Shown here: one piece after another, positions 17,639-25,583 of the stretch
Layout of the letters: every line of letters begins with the position of its first letter
How positions within the stretch are numbered: the stretch's first letter is position 1
NCBI GenBank assembly: GCA_036258055.1
Contig: DATAEK010000005.1
Span: 1 to 37,187, forward strand
Direction: 5' to 3'
DNA: 37,187 nt
DNA from: DATAEK01 sp036258055
Lineage (GTDB): Bacteria; Acidobacteriota; Vicinamibacteria; Vicinamibacterales; 2-12-FULL-66-21
Made by a program: the position numbers and the translations under genes
Notes under the pieces: generated by a model
What the model saw: the letters and a program-made list of their open reading frames with translations, nothing else
Databases searched by the model: none
Told to the model about the DNA's origin: nothing

Positions 17639-18388
17639 ATGACGCTGCGGGACGCGGTGGGCTTGCTTCGGAAGCACTACGGATCGCCGGCGGCGCCGCC
17701 TGCCACGGATCCGTTCGCGTTGATCCTCTGGGAGACCGTGGTCTACCTGGCGCCGGCCGCACGAAGACGTGAGGCCTTCGAAGAGCTCAGTCGGACGATT
17801 GGTACGACTCCAGCCGCCATCCTCAAGGCAAACCGCAAGGCTCTGGAGCGAGTGACGGCCCGCGGGATTCTCCGGCGGACCTCCGCAGAAAAGCTTCGAA
17901 AAGCGGCGCGCATCGCGCTCGAACAATTCGATGGCGATCTGGCGCCGGTGATTCGTGGGCCGATTGGCGAGGCGACACGCGGCTTGCGCTTGTTTCCAGG
18001 CATCGGCGAGCCTGGCGCGGAGAAGATCCTCCTCCTCACCGGACGCGCACCGCTCCTGGCGCCGGACTCCAACGGACTTCGAGTCCTTGTGCGCGTTGGT
18101 CTCGTGCATGAGGGTGCTTCGTATGCAAAGACCTACGCGCAAAGCCGGAACCTCGCCCCGACGATCTCGAGCGATCCGGTCGCCGTCAAGGAAGCGCACC
18201 TGCTTCTCCAGCAGCATGGGCAGACGTTGTGCAAGCGAACGGCGCCGCGGTGCGGCGAGTGTCCGCTCGCCATGGGCTGTGCGTATGCGCTGTCAGTTCG
18301 CGGGGCTTCTCGTCGCAGCCAGAAATCGCCGGCCGGGCGGAAGGTGCCGGCTCCTGCGCCGTCACGGCTACGCTCGGTCAGCCGGTAG
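17639..18388 (+). CDS. Endonuclease III-like HhH-GPD protein with Fe-S loop
   Basis: This 249-residue protein has the DNA glycosylase fold of the Nth/MutY superfamily. The helix-hairpin-helix is LFPGIGEPGAEKIL (about 118-131). The conserved catalytic aspartate is D143 in LAPDSNG. The 4Fe-4S loop is C198-x6-C205-x2-C208-x5-C214, exactly the endonuclease III spacing. The lysine that makes Nth a bifunctional glycosylase/lyase should fall where P125 stands, so this enzyme may be monofunctional or have another lesion range. A basic tail of about 30 residues follows the Fe-S loop. The N-terminal DPFALILWETVVY differs from Nth. No clear Shine-Dalgarno is visible, and there is no operon partner. Confidence 0.85.
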   Translation: MTLRDAVGLLRKHYGSPAAPPATDPFALILWETVVYLAPAARRREAFEELSRTIGTTPAAILKANRKALERVTARGILRRTSAEKLRKAARIALEQFDGDLAPVIRGPIGEATRGLRLFPGIGEPGAEKILLLTGRAPLLAPDSNGLRVLVRVGLVHEGASYAKTYAQSRNLAPTISSDPVAVKEAHLLLQQHGQTLCKRTAPRCGECPLAMGCAYALSVRGASRRSQKSPAGRKVPAPAPSRLRSVSR

Positions 18389-18467
18389 GCTCGCGCCGAA
18401 CCTCAACCACTTTCGCGTGTTCCAACCCCTCGACTGCCTCAGGTAACGTCCGACGCGCCGGATCGCA

Positions 18468-18473
18468 TAGGCT
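18468..18473 (+). promoter_or_regulatory. TANNNT -10 element, probable leaderless start
   Basis: TAGGCT lies 6 nt before the ATG at 18480, without a Shine-Dalgarno. It would drive the three-gene run 18480-20332. Confidence 0.45.
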
Positions 18474-18479
18474 GAAGCG

Positions 18480-19313
18480 ATGCGGCCGATGACGCCAACC
18501 TACACGGTGGAACTGTTCCCGCCGCTGCACGCCGAGCTCCTCGCGCTTCTGCGCAGGCTGGGACCGGACGACTGGCTGCGGCCGACGATCGCGGGCTCGT
18601 GGCGGGTGCGGGACATCGCCGCGCACCTCCTCGACGGCGATCTGCGCAAGCTCTCGGGCGGGCGCGACGGTCATCGCCTCGCCTCGCGTCCGCTCACGTC
18701 GTTCGCGTCGATCGTGGACTTCATCAACGATCTGAATGCCGGTGGCGTCGCATACGCGGGCCGACTGAGTCCCCGCGTTTTGACCGACCTGCTCGAGGTG
18801 ACCGGCGAATGGGTGGCCAGGTATGTCGCGGCGCTCGAGCCACACGCCCGATCGACCATTGCGGTGGCCTGGGCCGGCGAGGATCGATCCGAGAACTGGA
18901 TGGATACCGGTCGCGAATACACCGAGCGCTGGCATCACCAGATGCAGATTCGCGAGGCCGTCGGCGCGCCGGGTCTCCTCGAGCGTCGTTGGTATCAACC
19001 GGTGCTCGATCTGTCGGTTCGAGCGCTTCCCCGCGCGTACGACCGCGTCGCTGCCCCGTCTGGTACTGCGGTCGTGTTCGAGGTAGAGGCCGACGGCGAG
19101 AACGTCTGGTCGATGGTGCGCGATGACGCACGCTGGCGCATGGTACGCGGCGCGGCGACGGATCCCGCGGCACGTCTTCGAATCGGCGCAGACGCCGCGT
19201 GGAAGCTGCTGTTCAACGCCCTACCGCCGGACGCTGCACGCGTGCACGTGGCGATCGACGGCGATCGACGTCTGGCAGAACCGCTGCTCGCGGCCCGAGC
19301 GGTCATGGTGTGA
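18480..19313 (+). CDS. MDMPI/DinB-like maleylpyruvate isomerase-family protein
   Basis: This is a 277-residue protein. The N-terminal four-helix-bundle domain is of the MDMPI_N/DinB_2 type, with metal-ligand candidates H49 (DIAAHLLDG), E149 and H152/H153 (ERWHHQMQIREAVG). The C-terminal 90 residues have the SCP2-like shape seen in this family (ARLRIGADAAWKLLFNALPP). Relatives use mycothiol or another thiol as cofactor, but many are uncharacterised; the thiol used here is unknown. Its GTG TGA end overlaps the next gene's GTG start, so the pair is translationally coupled. An ATG at codon 4 is also possible. Confidence 0.82.
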   Translation: MRPMTPTYTVELFPPLHAELLALLRRLGPDDWLRPTIAGSWRVRDIAAHLLDGDLRKLSGGRDGHRLASRPLTSFASIVDFINDLNAGGVAYAGRLSPRVLTDLLEVTGEWVARYVAALEPHARSTIAVAWAGEDRSENWMDTGREYTERWHHQMQIREAVGAPGLLERRWYQPVLDLSVRALPRAYDRVAAPSGTAVVFEVEADGENVWSMVRDDARWRMVRGAATDPAARLRIGADAAWKLLFNALPPDAARVHVAIDGDRRLAEPLLAARAVMV

Positions 19314-19801
19314 CGTTGATCAGGCCCCGAGTGTCACCACACGTGCGCGAGCGCATCTTTCGGACGTCGCTGACCATCGATTGCCCGCGCGGTCAAGTAT
19401 TCGCGTTCTTCGCCGATGCGCAGAACCTCGAGCGCATCACTCCACCCGAACTTCGATTTCGAATCCTGACGCCGTTGCCGATCGTCATGCGCCAGGGCGC
19501 GCGCATTGATTACGCACTCCGGCTCTACGGCGTGCCGCTGCGCTGGGACACGCTCATCAAACGATGGGAACCGCCGGATTTTTTCGTGGACGAGCAGCTC
19601 TCGGGCCCCTACGACCTCTGGATCCATACCCACACGTTTCGGGAGGTCAACGGCGGCACGGAGATCGACGACGAAATTCGATACGCGCTTCCGTTTCCCC
19701 CGGTTGGCGAGATCGCTGCGCCGATCGTCGCGCGGCGGGTGGCGCGCATTTTTGCCTACCGGACCGAGGCCGTCCGCCGGCTGCTCACTCCGGCAGGTTG
19801 A
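19310..19801 (+). CDS. SRPBCC (START/PYP-like) family protein
   Basis: This protein of about 163 residues has the ligand-binding SRPBCC fold: FRTSLTIDCPRGQVFAFFAD, then NLERITPPELRFRI, LRWDTLIKRWEPPDFFVDEQ and GPYDLWIHTHTF, with a terminal alpha helix from about residue 135. These sequences match the subgroup often annotated as a cell-division-inhibitor or dehydratase-like SRPBCC protein, but the ligand is unknown. The GTG at 19310 overlaps the preceding stop (GTGA). Longer in-frame extension upstream is possible but lies inside the previous gene. The next gene begins 9 nt downstream. Confidence 0.8.
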   Translation: MTLIRPRVSPHVRERIFRTSLTIDCPRGQVFAFFADAQNLERITPPELRFRILTPLPIVMRQGARIDYALRLYGVPLRWDTLIKRWEPPDFFVDEQLSGPYDLWIHTHTFREVNGGTEIDDEIRYALPFPPVGEIAAPIVARRVARIFAYRTEAVRRLLTPAG

Positions 19802-19810
19802 AGCGGGACG

Positions 19811-20332
19811 ATGCAACTCTCCGCCGACATTGCGACCGAATCGGACGCCGCCGCGATCGCGTCGCTTCGCACGGCGGTCGCCGACGATCTCACGCGGCTC
19901 TACGGTCGCGGACACTGGTCGTTCGGCGCCACCGAAAAGGGGGTGGTTCGCGGCATCACGACGTCGAAGGTCCTCGTCGCGAGAACCGATGGTCACATCG
20001 TTGGCACGCTTCGCCTCGCGACGAAGAAGCCGTGGGCGATCGAGGCGAAATACTTTGCTGCCGTGCGTCGCCCGCTCTACCTGATCGACATGGCCGTCGA
20101 GCCGCGGCTGCAGCGTCACGGTATCGGCCGCTTCCTGCTCGAGGAGGCGAGGCTCGCGGCCCGGGCCTGGCGCGGCGACGGGATCCGCCTCGATGCCTAC
20201 GATGCGCCTGCCGGTGCCGGCGGGTTCTACGCGAGATGTGGATTTCGTGAAGTCGGGCGCGTCTCGTATCGCGGCGTGCCTCTCATCTATTTCGAATGGC
20301 TGTCCGACGCGGCAGCCCAGTCGCGAGGCTGA
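19811..20332 (+). CDS. GNAT family N-acetyltransferase
   Basis: This is a 173-residue GNAT: IATESDAAAIASLRTAVADD at the front, the acetyl-CoA motif in DMAVEPRLQRHGIGRFLLEE (QRHGIG), and GAGGFYARCGFREVGRVSY at the C-terminus. It is the last gene of a tight run with the MDMPI-like and SRPBCC genes. AAGCGGGACG just before the ATG is a weak ribosome binding site. The acceptor is unknown. It converges with the ADOP pseudogene 25 nt downstream. Confidence 0.85.
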   Translation: MQLSADIATESDAAAIASLRTAVADDLTRLYGRGHWSFGATEKGVVRGITTSKVLVARTDGHIVGTLRLATKKPWAIEAKYFAAVRRPLYLIDMAVEPRLQRHGIGRFLLEEARLAARAWRGDGIRLDAYDAPAGAGGFYARCGFREVGRVSYRGVPLIYFEWLSDAAAQSRG

Positions 20333-20357
20333 CGCCGGCTTCAGGCGCTGTCATGCC

Positions 20358-21107
20358 TCATTCCGCGCGGAGAGCCACCACCGGATCCACGTCGGCTGTG
20401 CGTCGAGCCGGCAGGTAACACGCAGCCATCACGACCGCGAGAAGCAACGCGGTCGTGCCAACCAGGGCGAGCGGATCGACGGGCGTGACACCGTACAGGA
20501 GGCCACCGAGGATCCGATTGCTCGCGAGCGACACCAGGAGGCCAGCGACGATACCGGCGACGGCGAGGCGCAGTCCCTGCGACAGGATCAGTCGGACGAG
20601 AGTGCGGTTGTCGGCTCCGAGCGCGAGTCGAATCCCAAGCTCGCGGGTGCGCTGGCTGACGGAGTACGCGATCGAGGCGAAGACCCCCGTGCCTGCCAGG
20701 ACGAGCGTGAGCACGCCAAAAACGGCGAGCAGCGTCGCGTAGAAGCGCGTTGGACGGAGGAACGCGGCCTAGTCCGATTCGAGCGTTTCTACGTTGTCGA
20801 CGACGAGAGCCGGATCGATCTCGAATACCGAATGTTTGATCGTCGCGACGGTGCCCCCAGCGTCGAGTGGCGACCGAACCACGATCGTGACGGCCCTGCC
20901 CGGGAACTGATCGAAGGGCACGAAGAGGGCGGGCAGCACGCGGTCGTGCATCGCACTCCGTAGCGTATTGACCGAAACGCCGACTATTGTCAGCACCTGA
21001 GCGCGCGGCGGCGCGCTCGCGTCGGTTTCGCCCAGGGTCGAGGTCAGCGTGAGCTGTTGCCCGTCACACCTCCTCCTGCCCGCCGCGCGACGAGTGAACC
21101 CTGTCAC
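20358..21107 (-). pseudogene. ADOP-type permease remnant, 5'-truncated with in-frame stop
   Basis: Read on the minus strand, 250 codons in one frame correspond to the C-terminal third of an ADOP permease. The first part reads LTIVGVSVNTLRSAM and the text to VVDNVETLESD. A TAG at 20771-20769 interrupts the frame. Past it the same frame continues directly as AAFLRPTRFYATLLAVF and AYSVSQRTRELGIRLALGAD, ending DVDPVVALRAE. The two intact copies carry the same elements without a stop. The first 500 or so residues are missing; upstream of about 21060 the similarity fades. This is a decayed paralogue. An assembly error is possible for the single TAG but not for the missing 5' part. Confidence 0.85.
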
Positions 21108-21233
21108 CGCGCGGCGGCATCTTACAGCAAGGGAAAGCTGGCGCTGGAATCACATTTGCGAGCACCCCGACGCCGCTGGCAGCCCTCCCTTGAGCGATGC
21201 CGCTGCACGATTCATCAATGCCAGGCGAGACTT

Positions 21234-21248
21234 GGCGGCGAAGCCGCC
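21234..21248 (+). promoter_or_regulatory. Small leader hairpin before the ABM gene
   Basis: GGCGGC and GCCGCC are separated by GAA, a 6-bp stem with a triloop, 20 nt before the ATG at 21268 and just ahead of the purine-rich ribosome binding site. It could affect translation; no more can be said. Confidence 0.35.
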
Positions 21249-21267
21249 TCATCCGAGAGAGGACATC

Positions 21268-21570
21268 ATGGTCAAAGTTGCACTTCTGGTCACGCTCGAA
21301 GCGAAGCCCGGAAAGGAGAAGGACGTGGAAGAGTTCCTGAAAGGCGGCCTCCCCCTCGTTCAGCAGGAACCCGCAACCACCGCCTGGTTCGGCCTCAAGC
21401 TCGGTCCGTCCACCTTCGGGATTTTCGACGCGTTTCCGGATGATGCCGGCCGACAGGCGCATCTGTCAGGACGAGTCGCCGCGGCGCTGATGGCAAAGGC
21501 GCCCGATCTGCTCGCCAAACCGCCGGACATCAAGAAGGTCGATGTGCTTGCCGTCAAACTGCCAGGATAG
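21268..21570 (+). CDS. Antibiotic biosynthesis monooxygenase (ABM) domain protein
   Basis: This 100-residue protein has the dimeric alpha+beta barrel fold: VKVALLVTLEAKPGKEKDVE, then QQEPATTAWFGLKLGPSTF and FDAFPDDAGRQAHLSG. Small ABM proteins include cofactor-free quinone or haem-handling enzymes, and many are unassigned. The ATG at 21268 is chosen because GAGAGAGGA lies 4 nt upstream; the longer frame from 21049 runs through the neighbouring pseudogene and is rejected. The next gene starts 17 nt after the stop with its own Shine-Dalgarno. Confidence 0.87.
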   Translation: MVKVALLVTLEAKPGKEKDVEEFLKGGLPLVQQEPATTAWFGLKLGPSTFGIFDAFPDDAGRQAHLSGRVAAALMAKAPDLLAKPPDIKKVDVLAVKLPG

Positions 21571-21587
21571 ATGCTGGAGGTCGTCAC

Positions 21588-21959
21588 ATGCCGATGGACC
21601 CGACATTCACGCCGGCGCCGATCAAACCGCTCATCGGTGCGGCGGCCCTCGACGCCATCGACGTCCGGCTCGGGACTATCGAGCGCGTGGAAGATGTGAC
21701 GGATTCGCGGAAGCTGCTGAAACTCACTGTCAGCTTCGGCGATCACGTCCGGCAGATCCTTGCCGGCATGAAGCAGGAACGCGACGATCCGCAGTCGCTC
21801 GTCGGGCGCCAGGCGCTCTTCGTCGTCAACCTCGAACCGCGGCGCATGGCAGGCCAAGTTTCGGAAGGTATGCTCTTCGATATCGGGTACGCGGATCGTC
21901 TGACGCCCGCTCTCGCGATTCCTGAGCGATCGTTGCCTGACGGCGCCCGCGCCGGGTAG
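21588..21959 (+). CDS. CsaA-like tRNA-binding-domain protein
   Basis: This 123-residue protein consists of one EMAPII/tRNA_bind OB-fold. The diagnostic elements are LDAIDVRLGTIERVEDVTDS, LLKLTVSFGDHVRQILAGM, LVGRQALFVVNLEPRRMAGQ and SEGMLFDIG. This is the fold of the MetRS C-terminal dimerisation domain and of the secretion chaperone CsaA. As a free-standing protein, a CsaA-like role in RNA binding or chaperoning is likely, but not proven. CTGGAGG lies 8 nt before the ATG. It is co-directional with the ABM gene. Confidence 0.87.
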   Translation: MPMDPTFTPAPIKPLIGAAALDAIDVRLGTIERVEDVTDSRKLLKLTVSFGDHVRQILAGMKQERDDPQSLVGRQALFVVNLEPRRMAGQVSEGMLFDIGYADRLTPALAIPERSLPDGARAG

Positions 21960-21970
21960 CCGTCAGGCTG

Positions 21971-21984
21971 CGTAAGTTCTTACG
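21971..21984. promoter_or_regulatory. Small dyad CGTAAG-TT-CTTACG
   Basis: Perfect 6-bp inverted arms around TT lie 11 nt after the CsaA-like stop and 137 nt before the cupredoxin gene. It could be an operator or a small hairpin. The rest of this 161-nt gap shows nothing else clear. Confidence 0.25.
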
Positions 21985-22120
21985 TGAATCGTCCACGAAA
22001 TTCGTCCCACGCGAGGTCTTCGACCCACATTGCTTCGCATTCTCGTGCTGAGGAGGTCCATACCCCGATGGCAGGCAGAGTGCTTTGGCGACGGCCGGCG
22101 ATTTTTTGACCGGAGGTTCC

Positions 22121-22672
22121 ATGAAGCGTGTTCAATTCCCTTTTAGGCTCCTCAGTATCGGCGCAGCGTTCGTCGCGTTGATATTGACCTATCCAGGACT
22201 CCTGACTCGAGCGGCAGCGTTCAGCCGCGCCGAGCGGCTCGTGAGCATGATGGACGCGTGCGACCCCGAGACGTTCAACGACATGTTCGGTGAGGGCACG
22301 TGCCTGCGGCAAGGAGGCGTCAATGTCGACAAATTCCTGTCGCTTCTCGGGCAGCACGGATCCGTGGGCGCGTGGCACTTCTCGCCGTCCAGCGCACCGA
22401 TCGCAGCCGGCACGACACTCGTCGCCGTCAATCGCGGCGGGGAAGTGCACACGTTCACGGAAGTCGAGGAGTTCGGAGGCGGGTTCATCCAACCTCTGAA
22501 CGACCTTTCGGGGAACCCGGTTCCTGCCCAGGAGTGCCTGAATCTAGAAGACGATGATTTCGTGCCGCCGGGCGGTACCTACACGGAACAGGTGGCCAGC
22601 AACGCATCGGGCACGATCAAAGTGCAGTGCTCTATTCATCCCTCGATGCGCCTGGAGGCGCGTATCAAGTAA
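22121..22672 (+). CDS. Secreted cupredoxin (type 1 copper) protein
   Basis: This is a 183-residue protein with a signal anchor/peptide (MKRVQFPFRLLSIGAAFVAL, to about residue 33). A plastocyanin-like domain carries the full blue-copper ligand set. H110 is in GEVHTF, and C170, H173 and M176 lie in the CSIHPSM motif, whose C-x2-H-x2-M spacing equals that of amicyanin. A small electron carrier in the periplasm is inferred. An unusual N-terminal segment (about 40-75) with two cysteines (ACDPETFNDMFGEGTC) precedes the copper domain and could form a disulphide. GGAGG 4 nt upstream fixes the ATG at 22121 rather than 22085. A strong terminator follows. Confidence 0.85.
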   Translation: MKRVQFPFRLLSIGAAFVALILTYPGLLTRAAAFSRAERLVSMMDACDPETFNDMFGEGTCLRQGGVNVDKFLSLLGQHGSVGAWHFSPSSAPIAAGTTLVAVNRGGEVHTFTEVEEFGGGFIQPLNDLSGNPVPAQECLNLEDDDFVPPGGTYTEQVASNASGTIKVQCSIHPSMRLEARIK

Positions 22673-22704
22673 TTTTCATCCCGCGTCGGCGTCGACACCT
22701 CTCG

Positions 22705-22740
22705 ACGAGCCACGGATCCACGTGATTCGTGGCTCGTTTT
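22705..22740 (+). terminator. Intrinsic terminator after the cupredoxin gene
   Basis: Perfect 10-bp arms ACGAGCCACG/CGTGGCTCGT with a 13-nt loop are followed directly by TTTTC. This is the clearest rho-independent terminator in the window. Confidence 0.85.
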
Positions 22741-22839
22741 CGTGTGGGCCCCGGGTCCTGCGCGTGATTTCCCCGCCGTTGGCCGGCCTCAGCCGGGCCC
22801 GAAGCCCCGGACGAGTCCCGATTCATACGCCTCCCGTCG

Positions 22840-22845
22840 TATGAT
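22840..22845 (+). promoter_or_regulatory. Probable -10 element of the aminopeptidase gene
   Basis: TATGAT lies 53 nt before the ATG at 22899, giving a leader of about 45 nt that includes GTGGAGG. No convincing -35 is visible, although TTCATA lies about 13 nt upstream. Confidence 0.35.
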
Positions 22846-22898
22846 TTGCCAACTCCTGCAGGTTCGGCATTCCTCGGCGGTCTGGAAGTGGAGGCGGT

Positions 22899-24392
22899 AT
22901 GCGTCGGCGCGTCCTTGCTCTCATGCTGGTCACCATCGGCACGGCCGCGATGACCGTGTCCGGCCGCGCGCAAGCCGGCCGCGCGCAGTTCACGGCCGAG
23001 TTCACGCGCGACGAGTTCGCGGGTCGCCGCGCCCACATCGCGGAGACCATCGGGTCGAAGGCCATCGCTCTCGTCCAGGGCGCTCCGTCAGTTCACTCGT
23101 CCGCGCTCTTCCGGCAGTCGAACGAGTTCTTCTATGTCAGCGGCGTCACGGTCCCGCAGGCGTACCTGCTCGTGGACGGCACGACGCGGAAGACCACGTT
23201 GTATCTGCCGCATCGCGACGAGCGGCGCGCGGCGACGGAAGGCGATCTGATCACGGCCGAGGACGCGGCGCAGGTGACCACGATGACCGGGATCGATCAG
23301 GTGCGCGGGATCGATCAGCTCGCGGACGATCTCAAGACACGCGCGACAGAGCTCGAAGCGATCTACACGCCGTTTCAACCGGCTGAAGGAGATGCGGAAA
23401 GCCGGGATGGGGCGCGGCGCAAGAATGGCGACGCGAAGGCGGATCCGTGGGACGGTCGTCAGACGCGCGAAGAACGCTTCATCGAGTCGATCAAGACCCG
23501 CGTTCCAGGAATCGAGGTCAAGGATCTCTCGCCCACACTGGATGCCATGCGCGCCATCAAGAGTGCTCAGGAGATTGCCGTCATCGAGCGCGCGACCCGC
23601 ATTGGCGGAGAGGCCATCGTGGAGGCGATGCGGAGCACGGAGCCTGGCGTCAAAGAGAACGAGCTCGACGCGGTCGCCCGATTCGTGTTCGTGCGTCACG
23701 GCGCCCAGGGCGAAGCCTACCGCGCAATCGTCGCCAGCGGGCCGACCGCGATGAACCAGCATCACCGCGCGGCCGATCGCGCACTGCCGGACGGCGAGCT
23801 GGTCGTCATGGACTACTGCCCGGACGTCAGCTACTACCGCTGCGACGTCACGCGCACGTGGCCCGTGAACGGCCGGTTCAACGGCTGGCAGCGCGAGCTG
23901 TACGGGTTCTACAACACCTCCTACGAAGCCATCCTGCACGCGATCAAACCGGGCGCGACCGCGCAGTCAGCGCTCAAGGAAGCGATCGCGACGATGGATC
24001 AACTACTGACGACGACGAAGTTCTCGAAGGCCGAATACGAGAAAGGGGCGCGTGCGTTCGTGGATGGGTTTCGCCGCTCGGTGTCGAACGCCAACGGTGG
24101 CAATCTGGGTCACGGCGTGGGGATGTCCACGCACGACATGGGCGGCGGCAGCGGAACACTGAGGCCTGGCTTGGTGTTCACGATCGAACCTGCCCTCCGC
24201 GTGCCCGAAGAGAACGTCTACATCCGCAGCGAGGACATGATCGTGATCACCCCCAGCGGCGCGCGCATTCTGTCCGACTGGGTCCCGCGCGACATGACGG
24301 CCATCGAGAAGGTGATGGCGGAACGCGGCCTGCTGCAGCAGTATCCTTCAATCCGTTTCGATCGCTCGGCATCAACCACGGCCGCGCGCTAG
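22899..24392 (+). CDS. Secreted Xaa-Pro aminopeptidase (M24B)
   Basis: This is a 497-residue exported metallopeptidase. The signal peptide (1-26) ends GRAQA. An AMP_N domain (about 33-190) begins FAGRRAHIAE. The creatinase/aminopeptidase P fold that follows has all five dinuclear metal ligands: D305, D316 (YRCDVTRTWPV), H405 (GHGVGMSTHDM), E430 (FTIEPALRV) and E445 (SEDMIVIT). It removes N-terminal residues before proline. Here it is likely periplasmic, for peptide scavenging. A lysine/arginine-rich insert at about 165-190 separates the domains. GGAGG lies 5 nt before the ATG. Confidence 0.93.
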   Translation: MRRRVLALMLVTIGTAAMTVSGRAQAGRAQFTAEFTRDEFAGRRAHIAETIGSKAIALVQGAPSVHSSALFRQSNEFFYVSGVTVPQAYLLVDGTTRKTTLYLPHRDERRAATEGDLITAEDAAQVTTMTGIDQVRGIDQLADDLKTRATELEAIYTPFQPAEGDAESRDGARRKNGDAKADPWDGRQTREERFIESIKTRVPGIEVKDLSPTLDAMRAIKSAQEIAVIERATRIGGEAIVEAMRSTEPGVKENELDAVARFVFVRHGAQGEAYRAIVASGPTAMNQHHRAADRALPDGELVVMDYCPDVSYYRCDVTRTWPVNGRFNGWQRELYGFYNTSYEAILHAIKPGATAQSALKEAIATMDQLLTTTKFSKAEYEKGARAFVDGFRRSVSNANGGNLGHGVGMSTHDMGGGSGTLRPGLVFTIEPALRVPEENVYIRSEDMIVITPSGARILSDWVPRDMTAIEKVMAERGLLQQYPSIRFDRSASTTAAR

Positions 24393-24402
24393 ACTTCTCA
24401 AG

Positions 24403-24439
24403 TTCTCGGTTCTCGGTTCTCGGGTTCTCAGTTCTGAGA
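24403..24439 (+). repeat. Heptad tandem array TTCTCGG with terminal dyad
   Basis: Three exact TTCTCGG units, an extra G, then TTCTCAG and TTCTGAG. The last two create the dyad TCTCAG-TT-CTGAGA (24426-24439). It starts 11 nt after the aminopeptidase stop and lies between two convergent genes. Confidence 0.8.
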
Positions 24440-24457
24440 GCGTAGCCGTTCGCGGGC

Positions 24458-25438
24458 TCATCGATTGGATGCTGCGGGCTGGAGCGACAGTTTCTGCACC
24501 CGCCAGTTCAGAAGCTCGCCGACGAGCAGCTCGTTCTCCGTCCGACAGTCGATCTCGTGGACCCAGCCGAACTCTTTCGGCTGCTTGCCGAACTTGCCAA
24601 GAGTTCCAAGCAAGGTGCCCTTGAGATCCAGCTTGAAGATCTTTCCCGAGTTTGCATCCGCGCTGTAGAGCACCTGGTTCGGGCCCGGGGTAATGCAGAT
24701 CGCCCACGGCTGCTCGACGTTGGTGAACTGGCGCAGGAACTTACCGTCCGAATCGAACACCTGGATGCGCCGGTTGGTGCGATCGCCGACATAGATGTTG
24801 CCCTGCGCGTCCGACGAAATCGTGTGCGGGATATTGAACTGTCCCGGACCGGTTCCGCGTTCGCCCCACGCCTTGATCCAGTTACCGTTCTTGTCGAACT
24901 TCGCGACCCGGGAGTTGTTGTAGCCGTCCGCGACGTAGATGTTTCCGGCGGGATCCCAGGTCACGTCGGTCGGCCGGTTGAAGCGCCAATCCTGGGGCGC
25001 CGGCGGCTGCGCGCCGCCCTCCGGCTGGTGGGGCCGTCCTTCGACGAGCTCCCATTTTCGGCCGAGCACCAGCAGCACACGACCCTCGGGGTTGAACTTG
25101 ATCACCATGTTCGCCCCCTCGTCGACGCACCAGATGTTGTCGTCCTTGTCGGCGCGGACGACGTGGGCGAAATCGAAGCCGTAGAGACCCTTGCCGATCT
25201 CGCGGATGAACTTGCCGTCGCGATCGAACTCGAAGAGTTGGGTGTGCCCGCCGCGGCTGTAGACAAAGATGTGGCCCTTCGAATTGACGGCCACACCCGC
25301 CGCTTCCCCCAGATAGACATCGGGCGGCAGCTTGAGCAGGCTCGTGTTGCTCTCGAACGCGATCTCCGGGACGGTGGCCTGCGGCGCGAAAACCGGCGAG
25401 TTCAGCAGGACGGACAGGACGAGCACGGCAAGAGTCAC
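24458..25438 (-). CDS. NHL-repeat beta-propeller, exported
   Basis: This is a 326-residue protein read from the GTG at 25438, which has GGAGG 5 nt upstream on the minus strand; a longer frame from 25516 has no such site. A hydrophobic N-terminus (TLAVLVLSVLLNSPVFAPQA) acts as a signal peptide. NHL repeats follow: GVAVNSKGHIFVYSRG, DVTWDPAGNIYVADGYNN, HTISSDAQGNIYVGDRTNRR and AICITPGPNQVLYSAD. The layout resembles the six-bladed peptidylamidoglycolate lyase-like propellers common in this phylum, but catalytic residues cannot be judged by eye. It is divergent from the second ADOP gene. Confidence 0.85.
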   Translation of the reverse strand: MTLAVLVLSVLLNSPVFAPQATVPEIAFESNTSLLKLPPDVYLGEAAGVAVNSKGHIFVYSRGGHTQLFEFDRDGKFIREIGKGLYGFDFAHVVRADKDDNIWCVDEGANMVIKFNPEGRVLLVLGRKWELVEGRPHQPEGGAQPPAPQDWRFNRPTDVTWDPAGNIYVADGYNNSRVAKFDKNGNWIKAWGERGTGPGQFNIPHTISSDAQGNIYVGDRTNRRIQVFDSDGKFLRQFTNVEQPWAICITPGPNQVLYSADANSGKIFKLDLKGTLLGTLGKFGKQPKEFGWVHEIDCRTENELLVGELLNWRVQKLSLQPAASNR

Positions 25439-25511
25439 GAATCCTCCTTCGGTGCCGGGAGTATATCCGAGGGGAGTCGCGGATATGGAGAAGGCGGGGT
25501 CGAGCAGCCTC

Positions 25512-25574
25512 CTCAACCTCCGTCAGCCAGCAACCCGCGGACAATCGACCAACGCGCCACGCTCAACCTCCGTC
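25512..25574 (+). repeat. Pair of 13-bp direct repeats, 50 nt apart
   Basis: CTCAACCTCCGTC occurs at 25512-25524 and again at 25562-25574, just before the ADOP start at 25584 and in the divergent promoter region of the NHL gene. It could be a tandem regulator site or a small duplication. Confidence 0.55.
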
Positions 25575-25583
25575 TAACTCCGC

